A stretch of 64,000 nt of DNA from Neorhizobium lilium. Lineage in GTDB: Bacteria > Pseudomonadota > Alphaproteobacteria > Rhizobiales > Rhizobiaceae. Below, one piece after another: positions 53,538-61,933 of this stretch (position 1 is its first letter; every line of letters begins with the position of its first letter). The notes under the pieces were generated by a model. It was not told where the DNA came from. It did not search any database and was given only the letters and a program-made list of their open reading frames with translations. Position numbers and translations under genes: made by a program. Location of the stretch: assembly GCF_004053875.1 (NCBI RefSeq), contig NZ_SBIP01000001.1:1212573-1276572 (forward strand), in the 5' to 3' direction.

Positions 53538-54773
53538 TTGAAGACGATTAAGAAGACCCTTCTTGGCGCCGCGCTGATCACCGCGTCGCTTTCATCTCAT
53601 GCCCTTGCCGAGACCAAGATCAACGCCCTGTTCATGGCGCAGGCCGCCTACAGCGAGGCGGATGTGCGGGCGATGGCGGAGGCCTTTACCAAGGCCAATC
53701 CCGATATCGCGGTCAATCTCGAATTCGTTCCTTACGAGGGCCTGCACGACAAGACCGTGCTCGCCCAGGGATCCGGCGGCGGCTACGACGTCGTGCTGTT
53801 CGACGTGATCTGGCCGGCCGAATATGCGGCCAACAACGTGCTTGTGGATGTATCTTCGAAGATTACCGACGACATGAAGAAGGGCGTTCTTCCAGGCGCC
53901 TGGACGACCGTCCAGTACGACGCGAAATACTACGGCATGCCCTGGATCCTCGACACCAAATACCTCTTCTACAACAAGGAAATGCTGGAAAAGGCCGGGA
54001 TCAAGGCGCCGCCGAAGACCTGGGACGAACTGACCGAACAGGCCAAGATCATCAAGGATAAGGGCCTCGCCCAGACCCCGATCGCCTGGAGCTGGTCGCA
54101 GGCAGAAGCGGCGATCTGCGATTACACGACGCTTGTCAGCGCCTATGGCGGCGAGTTTCTGAAAGACGGCAAGCCGGCTTTTGCACAGGGCGGCGGTCTG
54201 GACGCGCTCAAATACATGGTGACCAGCTACAAGTCCGGCCTCACCAATCCGAATTCCAAGGAATTCCTTGAAGAGGACGTCCGCAAGGTCTTCCAGAACG
54301 GTGACGCGGCCTTCGCGCTCAACTGGACCTACATGTACAACATGGCCAATGACCCCAAGGACAGCAAGGTAGCCGGCAAGGTCGGCGTCGTTCCGGCTCC
54401 GGGCGTTGCCGGCGGTCACGACGTCTCTGCGGTCAACGGTTCGATGGGTCTCGGCGTCACGTCGGCCAGCAAGCATCCGGACGAAGCCTGGAAGTTCATC
54501 ACCTTCATGACGTCGCAGAAGGTGCAGAACGACTACGCGAAGCTCAGCCTGCCGATCTGGTCTTCCTCCTACGAAGACCCTGCCGTCACCAAGGGCCAGG
54601 AAGAGCTGATCGCCGCAGCAAAGCGCAGCCTTGCCGCCATGTATCCGCGCCCGACGACCCCGACATATCAGGAACTGTCGACGGCGCTGCAGCAGGCCAT
54701 TCAGGAATCCCTGCTTGGGCAGTCCTCGCCTGAGGATGCGCTGAAGACAGCGGCCGACAACAGCGGCCTCTGA
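53538..54773 (+). CDS. Sugar ABC importer, substrate-binding protein (family 1)
   Basis: A 411-aa protein starting at TTG 53538 with GGAGGA 9 nt upstream. A signal peptide (MKTIKKTLLGAALITASLSSHALA) is followed by a family-1 extracellular binding fold (INALFMAQAAYSEADVRAMAEAFTKANPDI; GMPWILDTKYLFYNKEML; FALNWTYMYNMA). It captures a sugar or sugar conjugate in the periplasm and hands it to the two permeases encoded next. It is the first gene of a six-gene transporter/catabolic operon under the ROK repressor. A hairpin separates it from the permease genes. Confidence 0.92.
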   Translation: MKTIKKTLLGAALITASLSSHALAETKINALFMAQAAYSEADVRAMAEAFTKANPDIAVNLEFVPYEGLHDKTVLAQGSGGGYDVVLFDVIWPAEYAANNVLVDVSSKITDDMKKGVLPGAWTTVQYDAKYYGMPWILDTKYLFYNKEMLEKAGIKAPPKTWDELTEQAKIIKDKGLAQTPIAWSWSQAEAAICDYTTLVSAYGGEFLKDGKPAFAQGGGLDALKYMVTSYKSGLTNPNSKEFLEEDVRKVFQNGDAAFALNWTYMYNMANDPKDSKVAGKVGVVPAPGVAGGHDVSAVNGSMGLGVTSASKHPDEAWKFITFMTSQKVQNDYAKLSLPIWSSSYEDPAVTKGQEELIAAAKRSLAAMYPRPTTPTYQELSTALQQAIQESLLGQSSPEDALKTAADNSGL

Positions 54774-54785
54774 GACCATCCATCC

Positions 54786-54807
54786 GGGGCGGCCTGGGCG
54801 CCGCCCC
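54786..54807 (+). terminator. Intra-operon hairpin after the sugar-binding-protein gene
   Basis: Perfect 8-nt GC stem (54786-54793 and 54800-54807), 6-nt loop, followed by CTTTC, 12 nt after the binding-protein stop and before the permease genes. Likely a partial terminator or 3'-end protector giving excess binding protein. Confidence 0.65.
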
Positions 54808-54843
54808 CTTTCAATGCCGATACATTCTATGGGGAGGGACATC

Positions 54844-55728
54844 ATGTCCGGCACCTGGCTAACGACCCGGGCTTGGCTGCTCATGCTGCCATTGCTGATC
54901 GTGATGATAGCGGTCATCGGCTGGCCGATGATGGACACGGTCCGCCTGTCCTTCACCGACAGCAAGCTGGTCGGCACCCAGGGCTCCTTTGTCGGCCTCG
55001 ACAATTACGTCCGAATGCTCTCCAGCACCAATTTCACCCGCACGCTTGTGACGACGCTCTGGTTTGCGCTGATTTCAGTCACAGCGGAAATGGTTATCGG
55101 CGTGCTGGCCGCCCTGCTGCTCAACCAGGAATTCTACGGCCGCACGGTTCTGCGCGCGCTGATGATCCTGCCCTGGGCGCTGCCAACCATCGTCAATGCG
55201 ACGCTCTGGCGGCTGATCTACAATCCGGAATACGGTGCGTTGAACGCGGCACTGACGCAGATCGGCCTGCTTGACGCCTATCGCTCCTGGCTGGGCGAAC
55301 CGGCAACGGCAATGATCGCATTGATCGCCGCCGACTGCTGGAAGAACTTTCCGCTGGTGGCGCTGATCGCGCTCGCCGCTCTCCAGGCCGTGCCGCGCGA
55401 TATCGTTTCCGCCTCTCTGGTGGATGGTGCCAATGCCTGGAACCGTTTCCGCTACGTGGTCCTGCCATATCTGGCCGGTCCGCTGGTCGTGGCACTGGTC
55501 CTGCGCACAATCGAGGCCTTCAAAGTGTTCGACATCATCTGGGTCATGACGAGAGGCGGCCCGGCGAACTCGACCCGGACGCTGTCGATCCTCGTCTACC
55601 AGGAAGCCTTCTCTTTCCAACGGGCCGGATCGGGCGCATCGCTTGCCCTGATCGTAACCTTGATGGTGACGCTGCTGGCCATCGCCTATGGGACCGTGGT
55701 GAAGAAGTTTGCAGGGAGCGCTGCCTGA
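54844..55728 (+). CDS. Sugar ABC importer, permease 1 (MalF/UgpA type)
   Basis: A 294-aa protein. ATG 54844 has GGGGAGGG upstream, excluding the ATG at 54814. Six membrane helices (about 10-30, 70-92, 103-122, 152-175, 205-230, 262-286). The coupling EAA loop VSASLVDGANAWNRFRYVVLPYLAGP lies at about 192-217. It forms the inner-membrane channel with permease 2. Its stop overlaps the next start (TGATG). Confidence 0.93.
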   Translation: MSGTWLTTRAWLLMLPLLIVMIAVIGWPMMDTVRLSFTDSKLVGTQGSFVGLDNYVRMLSSTNFTRTLVTTLWFALISVTAEMVIGVLAALLLNQEFYGRTVLRALMILPWALPTIVNATLWRLIYNPEYGALNAALTQIGLLDAYRSWLGEPATAMIALIAADCWKNFPLVALIALAALQAVPRDIVSASLVDGANAWNRFRYVVLPYLAGPLVVALVLRTIEAFKVFDIIWVMTRGGPANSTRTLSILVYQEAFSFQRAGSGASLALIVTLMVTLLAIAYGTVVKKFAGSAA

Positions 55729-56573
55729 TGGCTCAAAGAAGCCTTGCCGCCTCCATCGCCATCTACGCCGCTGCCCTGCTTTTGGCACTGGTCGTTCTTG
55801 CGCCGATCGTCTGGCTGTTCGTGATGAGCATCTCGCCCGCAGCCGATCTCGCGGCCAAGCCCTTGCACTGGTGGCCGGAGACGGTGGATTTTTCCCGCTA
55901 CGGCGTGCTTCTCTCCTCCGTGCCAAACAGCGCCGGCGCCGCTTTCGTCGCGTCGCTCTACAACAGCCTGATCGTGGCGGGAAGCGCCAGCGTGATCGCG
56001 ATCCTGATCGCCATTCCCGCTGGATGGGCAGTGTCGCGAACGCCGTCCATTGGCTGGTCGCTCGGCATTGTCATCGGCACCTATATGCTGCCGCCGGTGG
56101 CGCTTGCCGTGCCTCTCTATATGGCGCTCGCCTATCTCGGCCTGCTCAACAGCCTGTTGGGGCTGACGCTCGTCTATCTCACCATTCTCGCTCCCTTTAC
56201 CACCTGGCTGATGAAATCCGGCTTCGACGGCATCCCCCGCGAACTCGAGGCAGCCGCGATGCTGGACGGTGCCGGCCTTTTCACGACCTTGCGGATCATC
56301 ACCCTGCCGCTGGCACTTCCGGTTATGGGCACATCCGCCCTGTTCGCCTTCCTGCTTGCCTGGGATGAATTCTTCTATGCGCTGCTGTTTACCTCGGACC
56401 AGCGCGCCAAGACCCTGACCGTCGCGATCGCGGATCTCGCCGGCGGCAGAGTTTCCGATTACGGGCTCATCGCAACAGCCGGGGTTCTGGCTGCACTGCC
56501 GCCGGTGCTGGTGGGCCTTCTGATGCAAAGGGTCCTGATTTCGGGACTGACAAATGGCGGCGTAAAGGGATGA
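55728..56573 (+). CDS. Sugar ABC importer, permease 2 (MalG/UgpE type)
   Basis: A 281-aa protein with six helices (about 9-33, 78-100, 107-130, 138-162, 185-210, 245-268). The EAA coupling loop ELEAAAMLDGAGLFTTLRIITLPLALP lies at about 172-198. It overlaps permease 1 at its start and the SIS-protein gene at its end (ATGA), consistent with one tightly coupled operon. Confidence 0.93.
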   Translation: MAQRSLAASIAIYAAALLLALVVLAPIVWLFVMSISPAADLAAKPLHWWPETVDFSRYGVLLSSVPNSAGAAFVASLYNSLIVAGSASVIAILIAIPAGWAVSRTPSIGWSLGIVIGTYMLPPVALAVPLYMALAYLGLLNSLLGLTLVYLTILAPFTTWLMKSGFDGIPRELEAAAMLDGAGLFTTLRIITLPLALPVMGTSALFAFLLAWDEFFYALLFTSDQRAKTLTVAIADLAGGRVSDYGLIATAGVLAALPPVLVGLLMQRVLISGLTNGGVKG

Positions 56574-57592
56574 CCATGACCGATAGAACGAAACGTCCGG
56601 ATGGACTTCTTGCCATCGACCGCGAAATGGCCTGTCAGCATGCCGATGCCATCGCTTCCTACGAAGGCGCGCGCGCCACGGCCGGCAAGGTTGCGGCTTC
56701 GCTGAAGCGGACCGGCCGGCTTCTGCTTCTCGGCATGGGCGGATCGCATGCGGTCAATCGAGCGGTGGAGCCGCTCTACCGCGCTCGCGGCATCGACGCT
56801 ATCGCCCTGCCTCTCTCGGAACAACTGGGGCAGCCTCTGCCGCTTGAAGAACGCACTGTCTTCATCACGTCCCAGTCAGGCGAAAGCGCGGAAGTGGTGC
56901 GTTGGTTCAAGGAAACCGGCGGCACGCCCGACACGTTCGGCTTCACGCTCGAGGCGGGCTCATTTCTTGCAAAATCCACGACGAGCCTGGTCGGCGCTGG
57001 CGGCACGGAAACGGCTTTTGCCGCGACCCGCAGCCTGACTGTCACCTTGGCGCTTCACTTGGCCGTGTTGGCCGAGCTCGGCGAAGATCCCACCGCCGGT
57101 CTTGCGGCTCTTCAAAGGGCGGAAGCGCCCGATATTGCATCCGCATTGCAGGCCTTCACCGGGGTCAAGGCCATCGTCACCTCGGGCCGGCGTCTGCAGG
57201 GCGTGGCAGAAGCCCTGGCTCTCGGCCTGACCGAGCTTTCCCGGCTGCCCTGTTTCTCGCTGGAAGGCGGACAGCTGCGGCATGGCCCGATGGAGATGAT
57301 GTCTCCAGAGCTTGGCGTCATCCTGTTCCGAGGCCATGACGAGACATCCGCACTGGTCACTGCCATGGCGCACTCCGTCGTCGAGGCCGGCGCACCGCTC
57401 ATCCTCTTCGATTGCTCCGGCGAACCGCCCGTCGAAGGCGCAGTCACCATCGCGTTCCAGCCATTGTCCGGCCTTGCAGCCGTGCTTACCATGCTGCCGG
57501 CGGCACAGCGCCTGATGGTGGAGTTTGCCGCCACCCGCGTCGAAAATGCCGGGACGCCCGTCCGCTCGACTAAAATCACCCGGAGCGAATGA
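56570..57592 (+). CDS. SIS-domain sugar isomerase/deglycase (FrlB/AgaS-like)
   Basis: A 340-aa protein with two SIS domains (about 35-170 and 185-330). The phosphosugar loop GMGGSHAVN and TSQSGESAEVVRWF lie in the first. SGRRLQGVAEALALGLTELSRLPCFSLEGGQLRHGPMEMM lies in the second and resembles the isomerase half of GlmS and FrlB deglycase, including HGPxE. With a PfkB kinase next to it, the arrangement parallels FrlD/FrlB, in which fructosamine 6-phosphates are cleaved to amine plus glucose 6-phosphate. An amino-sugar isomerase/deaminase role is the alternative. Start 56570 overlaps the permease; ATG 56576 is also possible. Confidence 0.87.
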   Translation: MTMTDRTKRPDGLLAIDREMACQHADAIASYEGARATAGKVAASLKRTGRLLLLGMGGSHAVNRAVEPLYRARGIDAIALPLSEQLGQPLPLEERTVFITSQSGESAEVVRWFKETGGTPDTFGFTLEAGSFLAKSTTSLVGAGGTETAFAATRSLTVTLALHLAVLAELGEDPTAGLAALQRAEAPDIASALQAFTGVKAIVTSGRRLQGVAEALALGLTELSRLPCFSLEGGQLRHGPMEMMSPELGVILFRGHDETSALVTAMAHSVVEAGAPLILFDCSGEPPVEGAVTIAFQPLSGLAAVLTMLPAAQRLMVEFAATRVENAGTPVRSTKITRSE

Positions 57593-58516
57593 GTGAAGCC
57601 GCTTGCTGTCATTGGAAACGTCAATGTCGATCTGATCATGGGGCCGGCATCACCCTGGCCGCAGCCGGGCACGGAGATCCTGGTCGACCACAGTGAGGTC
57701 CGCGTCGGTGGCTCTGCCGGAAACACGGCTCTTGCCTGGCGGGCCTGCGGGCACGACTTCAAGATCGCCGCAAATCTTGGCACCGATCACTTCGGCCGCT
57801 GGCTGGCGGAGGAGTTCGGCCCCTTGGCGTCAAACTGGCCGCGTTGCGACGAAGAAACCACGCTTTCCGTCGGGATCACCCATCCCGATGGCGAGAGAAC
57901 ATTCTTTACCACCAAGGGTCATCTTCCGCACTTCTCGACGAATGACGTCCTGTGCGTGCTGGACGGCGAACAGTTGTCCGGGGGTTACGCGCTGATTTGC
58001 GGCTCTTTCCTGATGGACGCATTGACGCGAGACTATGACGCACTCTTCGACTGGGCGGAGGCCCATGACATCTCGATCGCCCTCGACACCGGCTGGCCGC
58101 TCAACGGCTGGACGCAAGCCAATTGCCAGGCGACGATCTCCTGGCTGAAGCGCAGCCGGGTGGCACTGATGAACGAGATAGAGGCAACGACGCTGACAGC
58201 CGAACAGGATGCGCTCAAAGCCGCCAAAGCGCTTCAGGTAATGATGCCGCAGGGCTCGATCGTGGTGGTCAAATGCGGACCGGAGGGCGCAATCGGACTG
58301 GATGCGAACGGAAGCCTGCATTCGGCCAAGGCTCCGAAGGTCACTGTCATCGACACGATCGGGGCGGGGGACGTGTTCAACGCCGGCTTCCTCGCGGCAC
58401 TGGCTGCAGACGAGCCGATTGACCGATGCCTGGCAGCCGGCGTCGCCATCGCGTCGCGCGCCATTTCCACCCATCCCCGAACCTATGCAATGCCCCTTGA
58501 GGGAGACGGCCAATGA
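57593..58516 (+). CDS. PfkB-family carbohydrate kinase
   Basis: A 307-aa kinase starting at GTG 57593, immediately after the SIS gene stop, with CGGAGCG upstream. It shows the N-terminal GNVNVDLIMG, GGSAGNTALAWRACG (about 39-53) and the C-terminal PfkB signature DTIGAGDVFNAGF, whose Asp in GAGD is the catalytic base. It phosphorylates the imported sugar or sugar-amine inside the cell. The PfkB plus SIS pairing suggests an Amadori product (fructosyl-amino acid type), though a ketohexose is possible. It overlaps the ATPase gene by 4 nt. Confidence 0.9.
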   Translation: MKPLAVIGNVNVDLIMGPASPWPQPGTEILVDHSEVRVGGSAGNTALAWRACGHDFKIAANLGTDHFGRWLAEEFGPLASNWPRCDEETTLSVGITHPDGERTFFTTKGHLPHFSTNDVLCVLDGEQLSGGYALICGSFLMDALTRDYDALFDWAEAHDISIALDTGWPLNGWTQANCQATISWLKRSRVALMNEIEATTLTAEQDALKAAKALQVMMPQGSIVVVKCGPEGAIGLDANGSLHSAKAPKVTVIDTIGAGDVFNAGFLAALAADEPIDRCLAAGVAIASRAISTHPRTYAMPLEGDGQ

Positions 58517-59583
58517 CTGCCCTGACAATCGACAATATTGGCAAGAAATATGGTGACGTCGAAACGCTGAAAGGCATCGACATCGCACTTGAACCGGGCG
58601 AGTTCCTAGTCCTGCTCGGCTCGTCGGGCTGCGGAAAATCGACCCTGCTCAACATCATCGCGGGTCTCCTAGAAGCCACAAGTGGCGATATCAGGATCGG
58701 CGACCGCTCCATACTCGGCGTACATCCCAAGGATCGGGACATCGCCATGGTGTTCCAGTCCTACGCGCTTTACCCGAACCTCACGGTACACCGGAACATC
58801 GGCTTTGGCCTGGAGATGCGTAAAGTTCCGGCAGCGACACGCGACAAGGCGGTGCGCGACGCGGCCAAGCTGTTACAGATCGAAAACCTGCTCGATCGCA
58901 AACCGGGGCAGCTTTCGGGCGGCCAGCGACAGCGTGTTGCAATTGGCCGGGCACTGGTGCGCGATCCGAAGGTCTTCCTTTTCGACGAACCGCTCTCCAA
59001 TCTCGACGCGAAGCTACGCATGGAAATGCGCACAGAGCTCAAACGCCTTCACCAAATGATGAAGACGACGGTCGTCTATGTCACGCACGACCAGATCGAA
59101 GCCATGACGCTTGCCAGCCGAATCGCGGTCATGCGCAACGGGCGCATCGAACAGCTCGGAACGCCGGAGGCCATCTACAACCGTCCCGAAACGCTTTATG
59201 TCGCGACCTTCGTCGGCGCACCGCCGATCAATCTCCTCAACGTCACCAAGGTCGCCGATGGTCTGCACCTCGATGGCACCGAAATTGTTCTGCCACTGAC
59301 TGCGGGAACCGCAGCAACTATCGCCGAGGGGCGGAAGCTTGTGGCCGGCATTCGTCCGGAGAGCCTGAAACTTGGACAAGACGCGGTTACGCTTCCTGTC
59401 CTCTGCGAAGTGGTCGAACTGACCGGCCCGGAACTCGTCGTCACCGGCTATGTCGGGCAGCAGAAGCTGATCGCCACCTTGGCTGCGAACAGCCGGGCCT
59501 CTGCCGGCGCTCTTCTGTCTTTGTCGGTCGCACCGGACGCGCTTCATCTGTTCGATCCGGAAACCGAGCGCCGGATCAACTGA
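58513..59583 (+). CDS. Sugar ABC importer, ATP-binding protein (UgpC/MalK type)
   Basis: A 356-aa ATPase. Walker A GSSGCGKST (about 37-45), signature LSGGQRQRVAIGRAL (about 134-148), Walker B VFLFDEPLSNLDAKLR and switch VTHDQIEAM are intact. A MalK/UgpC-like OB domain follows (about 240-356: LVAGIRPESLKLG). It energises the two permeases encoded upstream. Placing the ATPase last, after the kinase gene, is a common rhizobial sugar-operon order. Starts with GAGGGAGA upstream, overlapping the kinase stop. Confidence 0.94.
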   Translation: MTALTIDNIGKKYGDVETLKGIDIALEPGEFLVLLGSSGCGKSTLLNIIAGLLEATSGDIRIGDRSILGVHPKDRDIAMVFQSYALYPNLTVHRNIGFGLEMRKVPAATRDKAVRDAAKLLQIENLLDRKPGQLSGGQRQRVAIGRALVRDPKVFLFDEPLSNLDAKLRMEMRTELKRLHQMMKTTVVYVTHDQIEAMTLASRIAVMRNGRIEQLGTPEAIYNRPETLYVATFVGAPPINLLNVTKVADGLHLDGTEIVLPLTAGTAATIAEGRKLVAGIRPESLKLGQDAVTLPVLCEVVELTGPELVVTGYVGQQKLIATLAANSRASAGALLSLSVAPDALHLFDPETERRIN

Positions 59584-59777
59584 TCCTGCCGGGAGAGATG
59601 CTCCCATATCTCGGTAAGCCGAGCGGCGGGGACCGCTTTCGTGATCGGACCATCCGATCCTCCAAACTCACGCCAGATCAACAAGAAGCACCCGGCCGGG
59701 GCGAATAATCTGCTTGGCAGGCAGCGAGCCCCACCGCTCGCTGTTTTATAAAAAATTACCACAGAATTGGAGACGTC

Positions 59778-60191
59778 GTGGACTCTCTTCCTCCGCCGAT
59801 CGTGGCACAGGAAATCCAGATCGTGGATGCTCAGGGGCATCCCGTATTGCGGCTTTCGGGAGCATCGGGAAGGCCGGTTGTCGAGTTCTTACGACAGGAT
59901 GGTGCCCAAGGGCTTGCACTGTCGCTCGACGATGCAGGCCGGCCCTCCGTCATGCTCGCCAATCCGGATGCAGCTTTGCCAACGGCCTCCTTGGAAATCG
60001 ATGACAAGGGCGCGCATGTGAAGTTCGACCGGCCGGGAGGCGCATCGAGCTATCTCTTCCTGAACAATACTGGAGGATCGGGTGTCGTGCTGTTCGGCCC
60101 GACCGGTGACAGAAGGCTCGATATCCTTGCAGCTCCCGACGGCACGACCACCGTCCAGCGCTACGGCAGCAATGGCCAGCCGCTGCCCTGA
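59778..60191 (+). CDS. Hypothetical beta-rich protein
   Basis: A 137-aa protein from a GTG at 59778 with GGAGA 5 nt upstream. No signal peptide or membrane segment. The sequence is built of short alternating beta strands and turns of the type IxIVDxxGxPVLRLSG, ..GLALSLDDAGRPSVMLAN.., ..ASLEIDDKGAHVKFD.., ..GVVLFGPTGDRRLDI, suggesting four or five repeats of a strand-turn-strand unit. I do not recognise a family. It is preceded by about 190 bp of non-coding DNA and followed by a YcaC-like hydrolase gene. Confidence 0.65.
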   Translation: MDSLPPPIVAQEIQIVDAQGHPVLRLSGASGRPVVEFLRQDGAQGLALSLDDAGRPSVMLANPDAALPTASLEIDDKGAHVKFDRPGGASSYLFLNNTGGSGVVLFGPTGDRRLDILAAPDGTTTVQRYGSNGQPLP

Positions 60192-60259
60192 GATCCTTGC
60201 CCGGCTTCACTGCTGAGTAAATTGTAACACCCGTTCTTACCCTCTTCATCGGAGAATTC

Positions 60260-60889
60260 ATGATGTCCAGCATTCCGCTTTTGACCCCAGAGGATTGTGC
60301 CGTCGTCCTGATTGACGAACAGGCCGGGCTCGCCTTCGCGACCGGATCCGCCGACCGGCAGGTGTTGCGCAGCAATGCCGTGGCGCTTGCCCGCACCGCC
60401 GTCGCCTTCGGCATCCCCACCGTCGTCAGCACATCGGCATCAAAGGTCTATAGCGGCCCCATGATGCCGGCATTGCGGGCCGTCCTGCCCGATATCGTTC
60501 CCATCGAACGCCGCAACATGAACCTTTGGGAAGATGCGGCGGCACAGGCGGCGATCATCGCAACAGGACGCAAGACGCTCGTAGTCGCTGGCCTGCTGAC
60601 CGAAGCATGCGTCAGCTTTCCCGTGCTTTCGGCTCTTGCCGAAGGCTACAAGGTTTTCGTCGTGGCGGATGCCTGCGGCGGCCTGACCCCGGCCAGCCAT
60701 GAAGCGGCACTCCGGCGGATGGAGCAGGCGGGTGCAGTCATGACTTCCTGGCTGCAGTTCCTGCTAGAAATGCAGCGCGACTGGACACGGCACGATACCT
60801 ATGAGGCTGCCCGCGGCATCGTGGCGGAACACGGCGGAGGCTATGGAATCGGCCTCGACTATGCCCGCGACATGATAAAACCGGCATAA
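60260..60889 (+). CDS. Isochorismatase-family hydrolase (YcaC-like), copy 2
   Basis: A 209-aa cysteine hydrolase starting at ATG 60260 after GGAGA. Asp19 (VLIDEQ), Lys in GRKTLVVAG and Cys117 (LLTEACVSF) give the expected triad. The first 40 residues (LTPEDCAVVLIDEQAGLAFATGSADRQVLRSN) parallel those of the 229-aa protein at 21929, so the two are paralogues, this one lacking the C-terminal extension. The substrate is unknown. Confidence 0.88.
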   Translation: MMSSIPLLTPEDCAVVLIDEQAGLAFATGSADRQVLRSNAVALARTAVAFGIPTVVSTSASKVYSGPMMPALRAVLPDIVPIERRNMNLWEDAAAQAAIIATGRKTLVVAGLLTEACVSFPVLSALAEGYKVFVVADACGGLTPASHEAALRRMEQAGAVMTSWLQFLLEMQRDWTRHDTYEAARGIVAEHGGGYGIGLDYARDMIKPA

Positions 60890-60981
60890 GACAGGAGGCC
60901 GCACCGTTTCATGCAGCAATTACCCGTAGGAGGCTCCCCAATCACGAGGGACTGCTCGAACGGGATTGGTAGATAGCGCGT

Positions 60982-61590
60982 TTAACAGAAGCCGTTGAGC
61001 TTGAGTATCCTGTGCGCGTCGATCGAGGCCCGAAGCTTGTCCTCCGAGTTGCGATCCCCGTGGTTGGCGTCCGGATGGTGCATCTTGAGCCGTTCCTTAT
61101 AGCGGCTTCTGATTTCTTCCGGTGTTGCATCCGGCGAAAGGCCAAGCGTCTCGAACGCCTTGGCTTCAAGAACCTTGAGTTTTCGCCGCTGAAGATCCGC
61201 CTTTGCCGCTCCGCGTTCGACGGCGCTCTTGCGTGCGTTGGTCGCCTTTGCGGAACCGGAGCGAGCGGTGGAGGGAAGGGGAGCTTCTGTCGCCCGGTTG
61301 ACGCTCGTCCCCCAAGTCTGGCGGCTGCCGCTTGCCGCTTCCCGCTGATAGCGTGCGGTCACAGGGTCCGACAGGTTTGGCGCGAAGTTATAGCCTTTGC
61401 TATACTCCTTCACATGCTCGGGACAGAACAGCAGGTACAACCCTTCAGCATCCCGCCCAACAGGCGCGCGATGCGTGCCACTCTTTTCACAACCGTCCCA
61501 TTGGCATTTGGGCCCACTTGTTTCGCGTGCTGCAACTGGTTTTTTTTTGGTCGGCCGTAAGCCGACGAAGATCTTTGAATCAGACGTCAT
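60982..61590 (-). CDS. J-domain protein with N-terminal zinc-binding-like segment
   Basis: A 202-aa protein. A C-terminal DnaJ J domain (about 143-200: AFETLGLSPDATPEEIRSRYKERLKMHHPDANHG) contains the essential HPD. An N-terminal segment with Cys29, Cys34, His40, Cys56 and His59 (CQWDGC..CPEH) looks like a small zinc site. The middle is basic and disordered. It should stimulate an Hsp70 partner (DnaK) and recruit a client through its N-terminus. Members of this size are typical of Rhizobiales. It is separated by about 210 bp from the left end of the insertion sequence. Confidence 0.88.
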   Translation of the reverse strand: MTSDSKIFVGLRPTKKKPVAARETSGPKCQWDGCEKSGTHRAPVGRDAEGLYLLFCPEHVKEYSKGYNFAPNLSDPVTARYQREAASGSRQTWGTSVNRATEAPLPSTARSGSAKATNARKSAVERGAAKADLQRRKLKVLEAKAFETLGLSPDATPEEIRSRYKERLKMHHPDANHGDRNSEDKLRASIDAHRILKLNGFC

Positions 61591-61798
61591 CGCGCCTTAT
61601 ATGGCGGTCCTATCCAGCCCGCAAGGATTTGGCGCAATTTGCAGACATGTAAATCAAGGGCGCCATCTGGATCGATCCGCGGCAAGGCTCGATAGTTCGC
61701 TCTGCCGGCCATCCGCGCAAGAGCCGGCCGGCCCAAATCGCCTTTAGTTCTCAAGAAAAAGTTCCATAACATATCTTACGTGATATTCTCATGTAGCG

Positions 61799-61842
61799 GC
61801 TGTTTAGTAATGCGACAGTTGGGCCAGTTAGAGATGCGACAG
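61799..61842 (+). repeat. IS left end: terminal and subterminal repeat
   Basis: Begins GCTGTTTAGTAATGCGACA, then a second copy ending TTAGAGATGCGACAG. Inverted match to 63458-63502. Confidence 0.7.
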
Positions 61843-61933
61843 CCTCGCCTCTTGATGCACTGGTCAATGCCAATGTCGGGAGCAAGAATGACGACTTCGA
61901 GCTTGGTCGAGACCATGAGCGGTTGGAGTCGTC

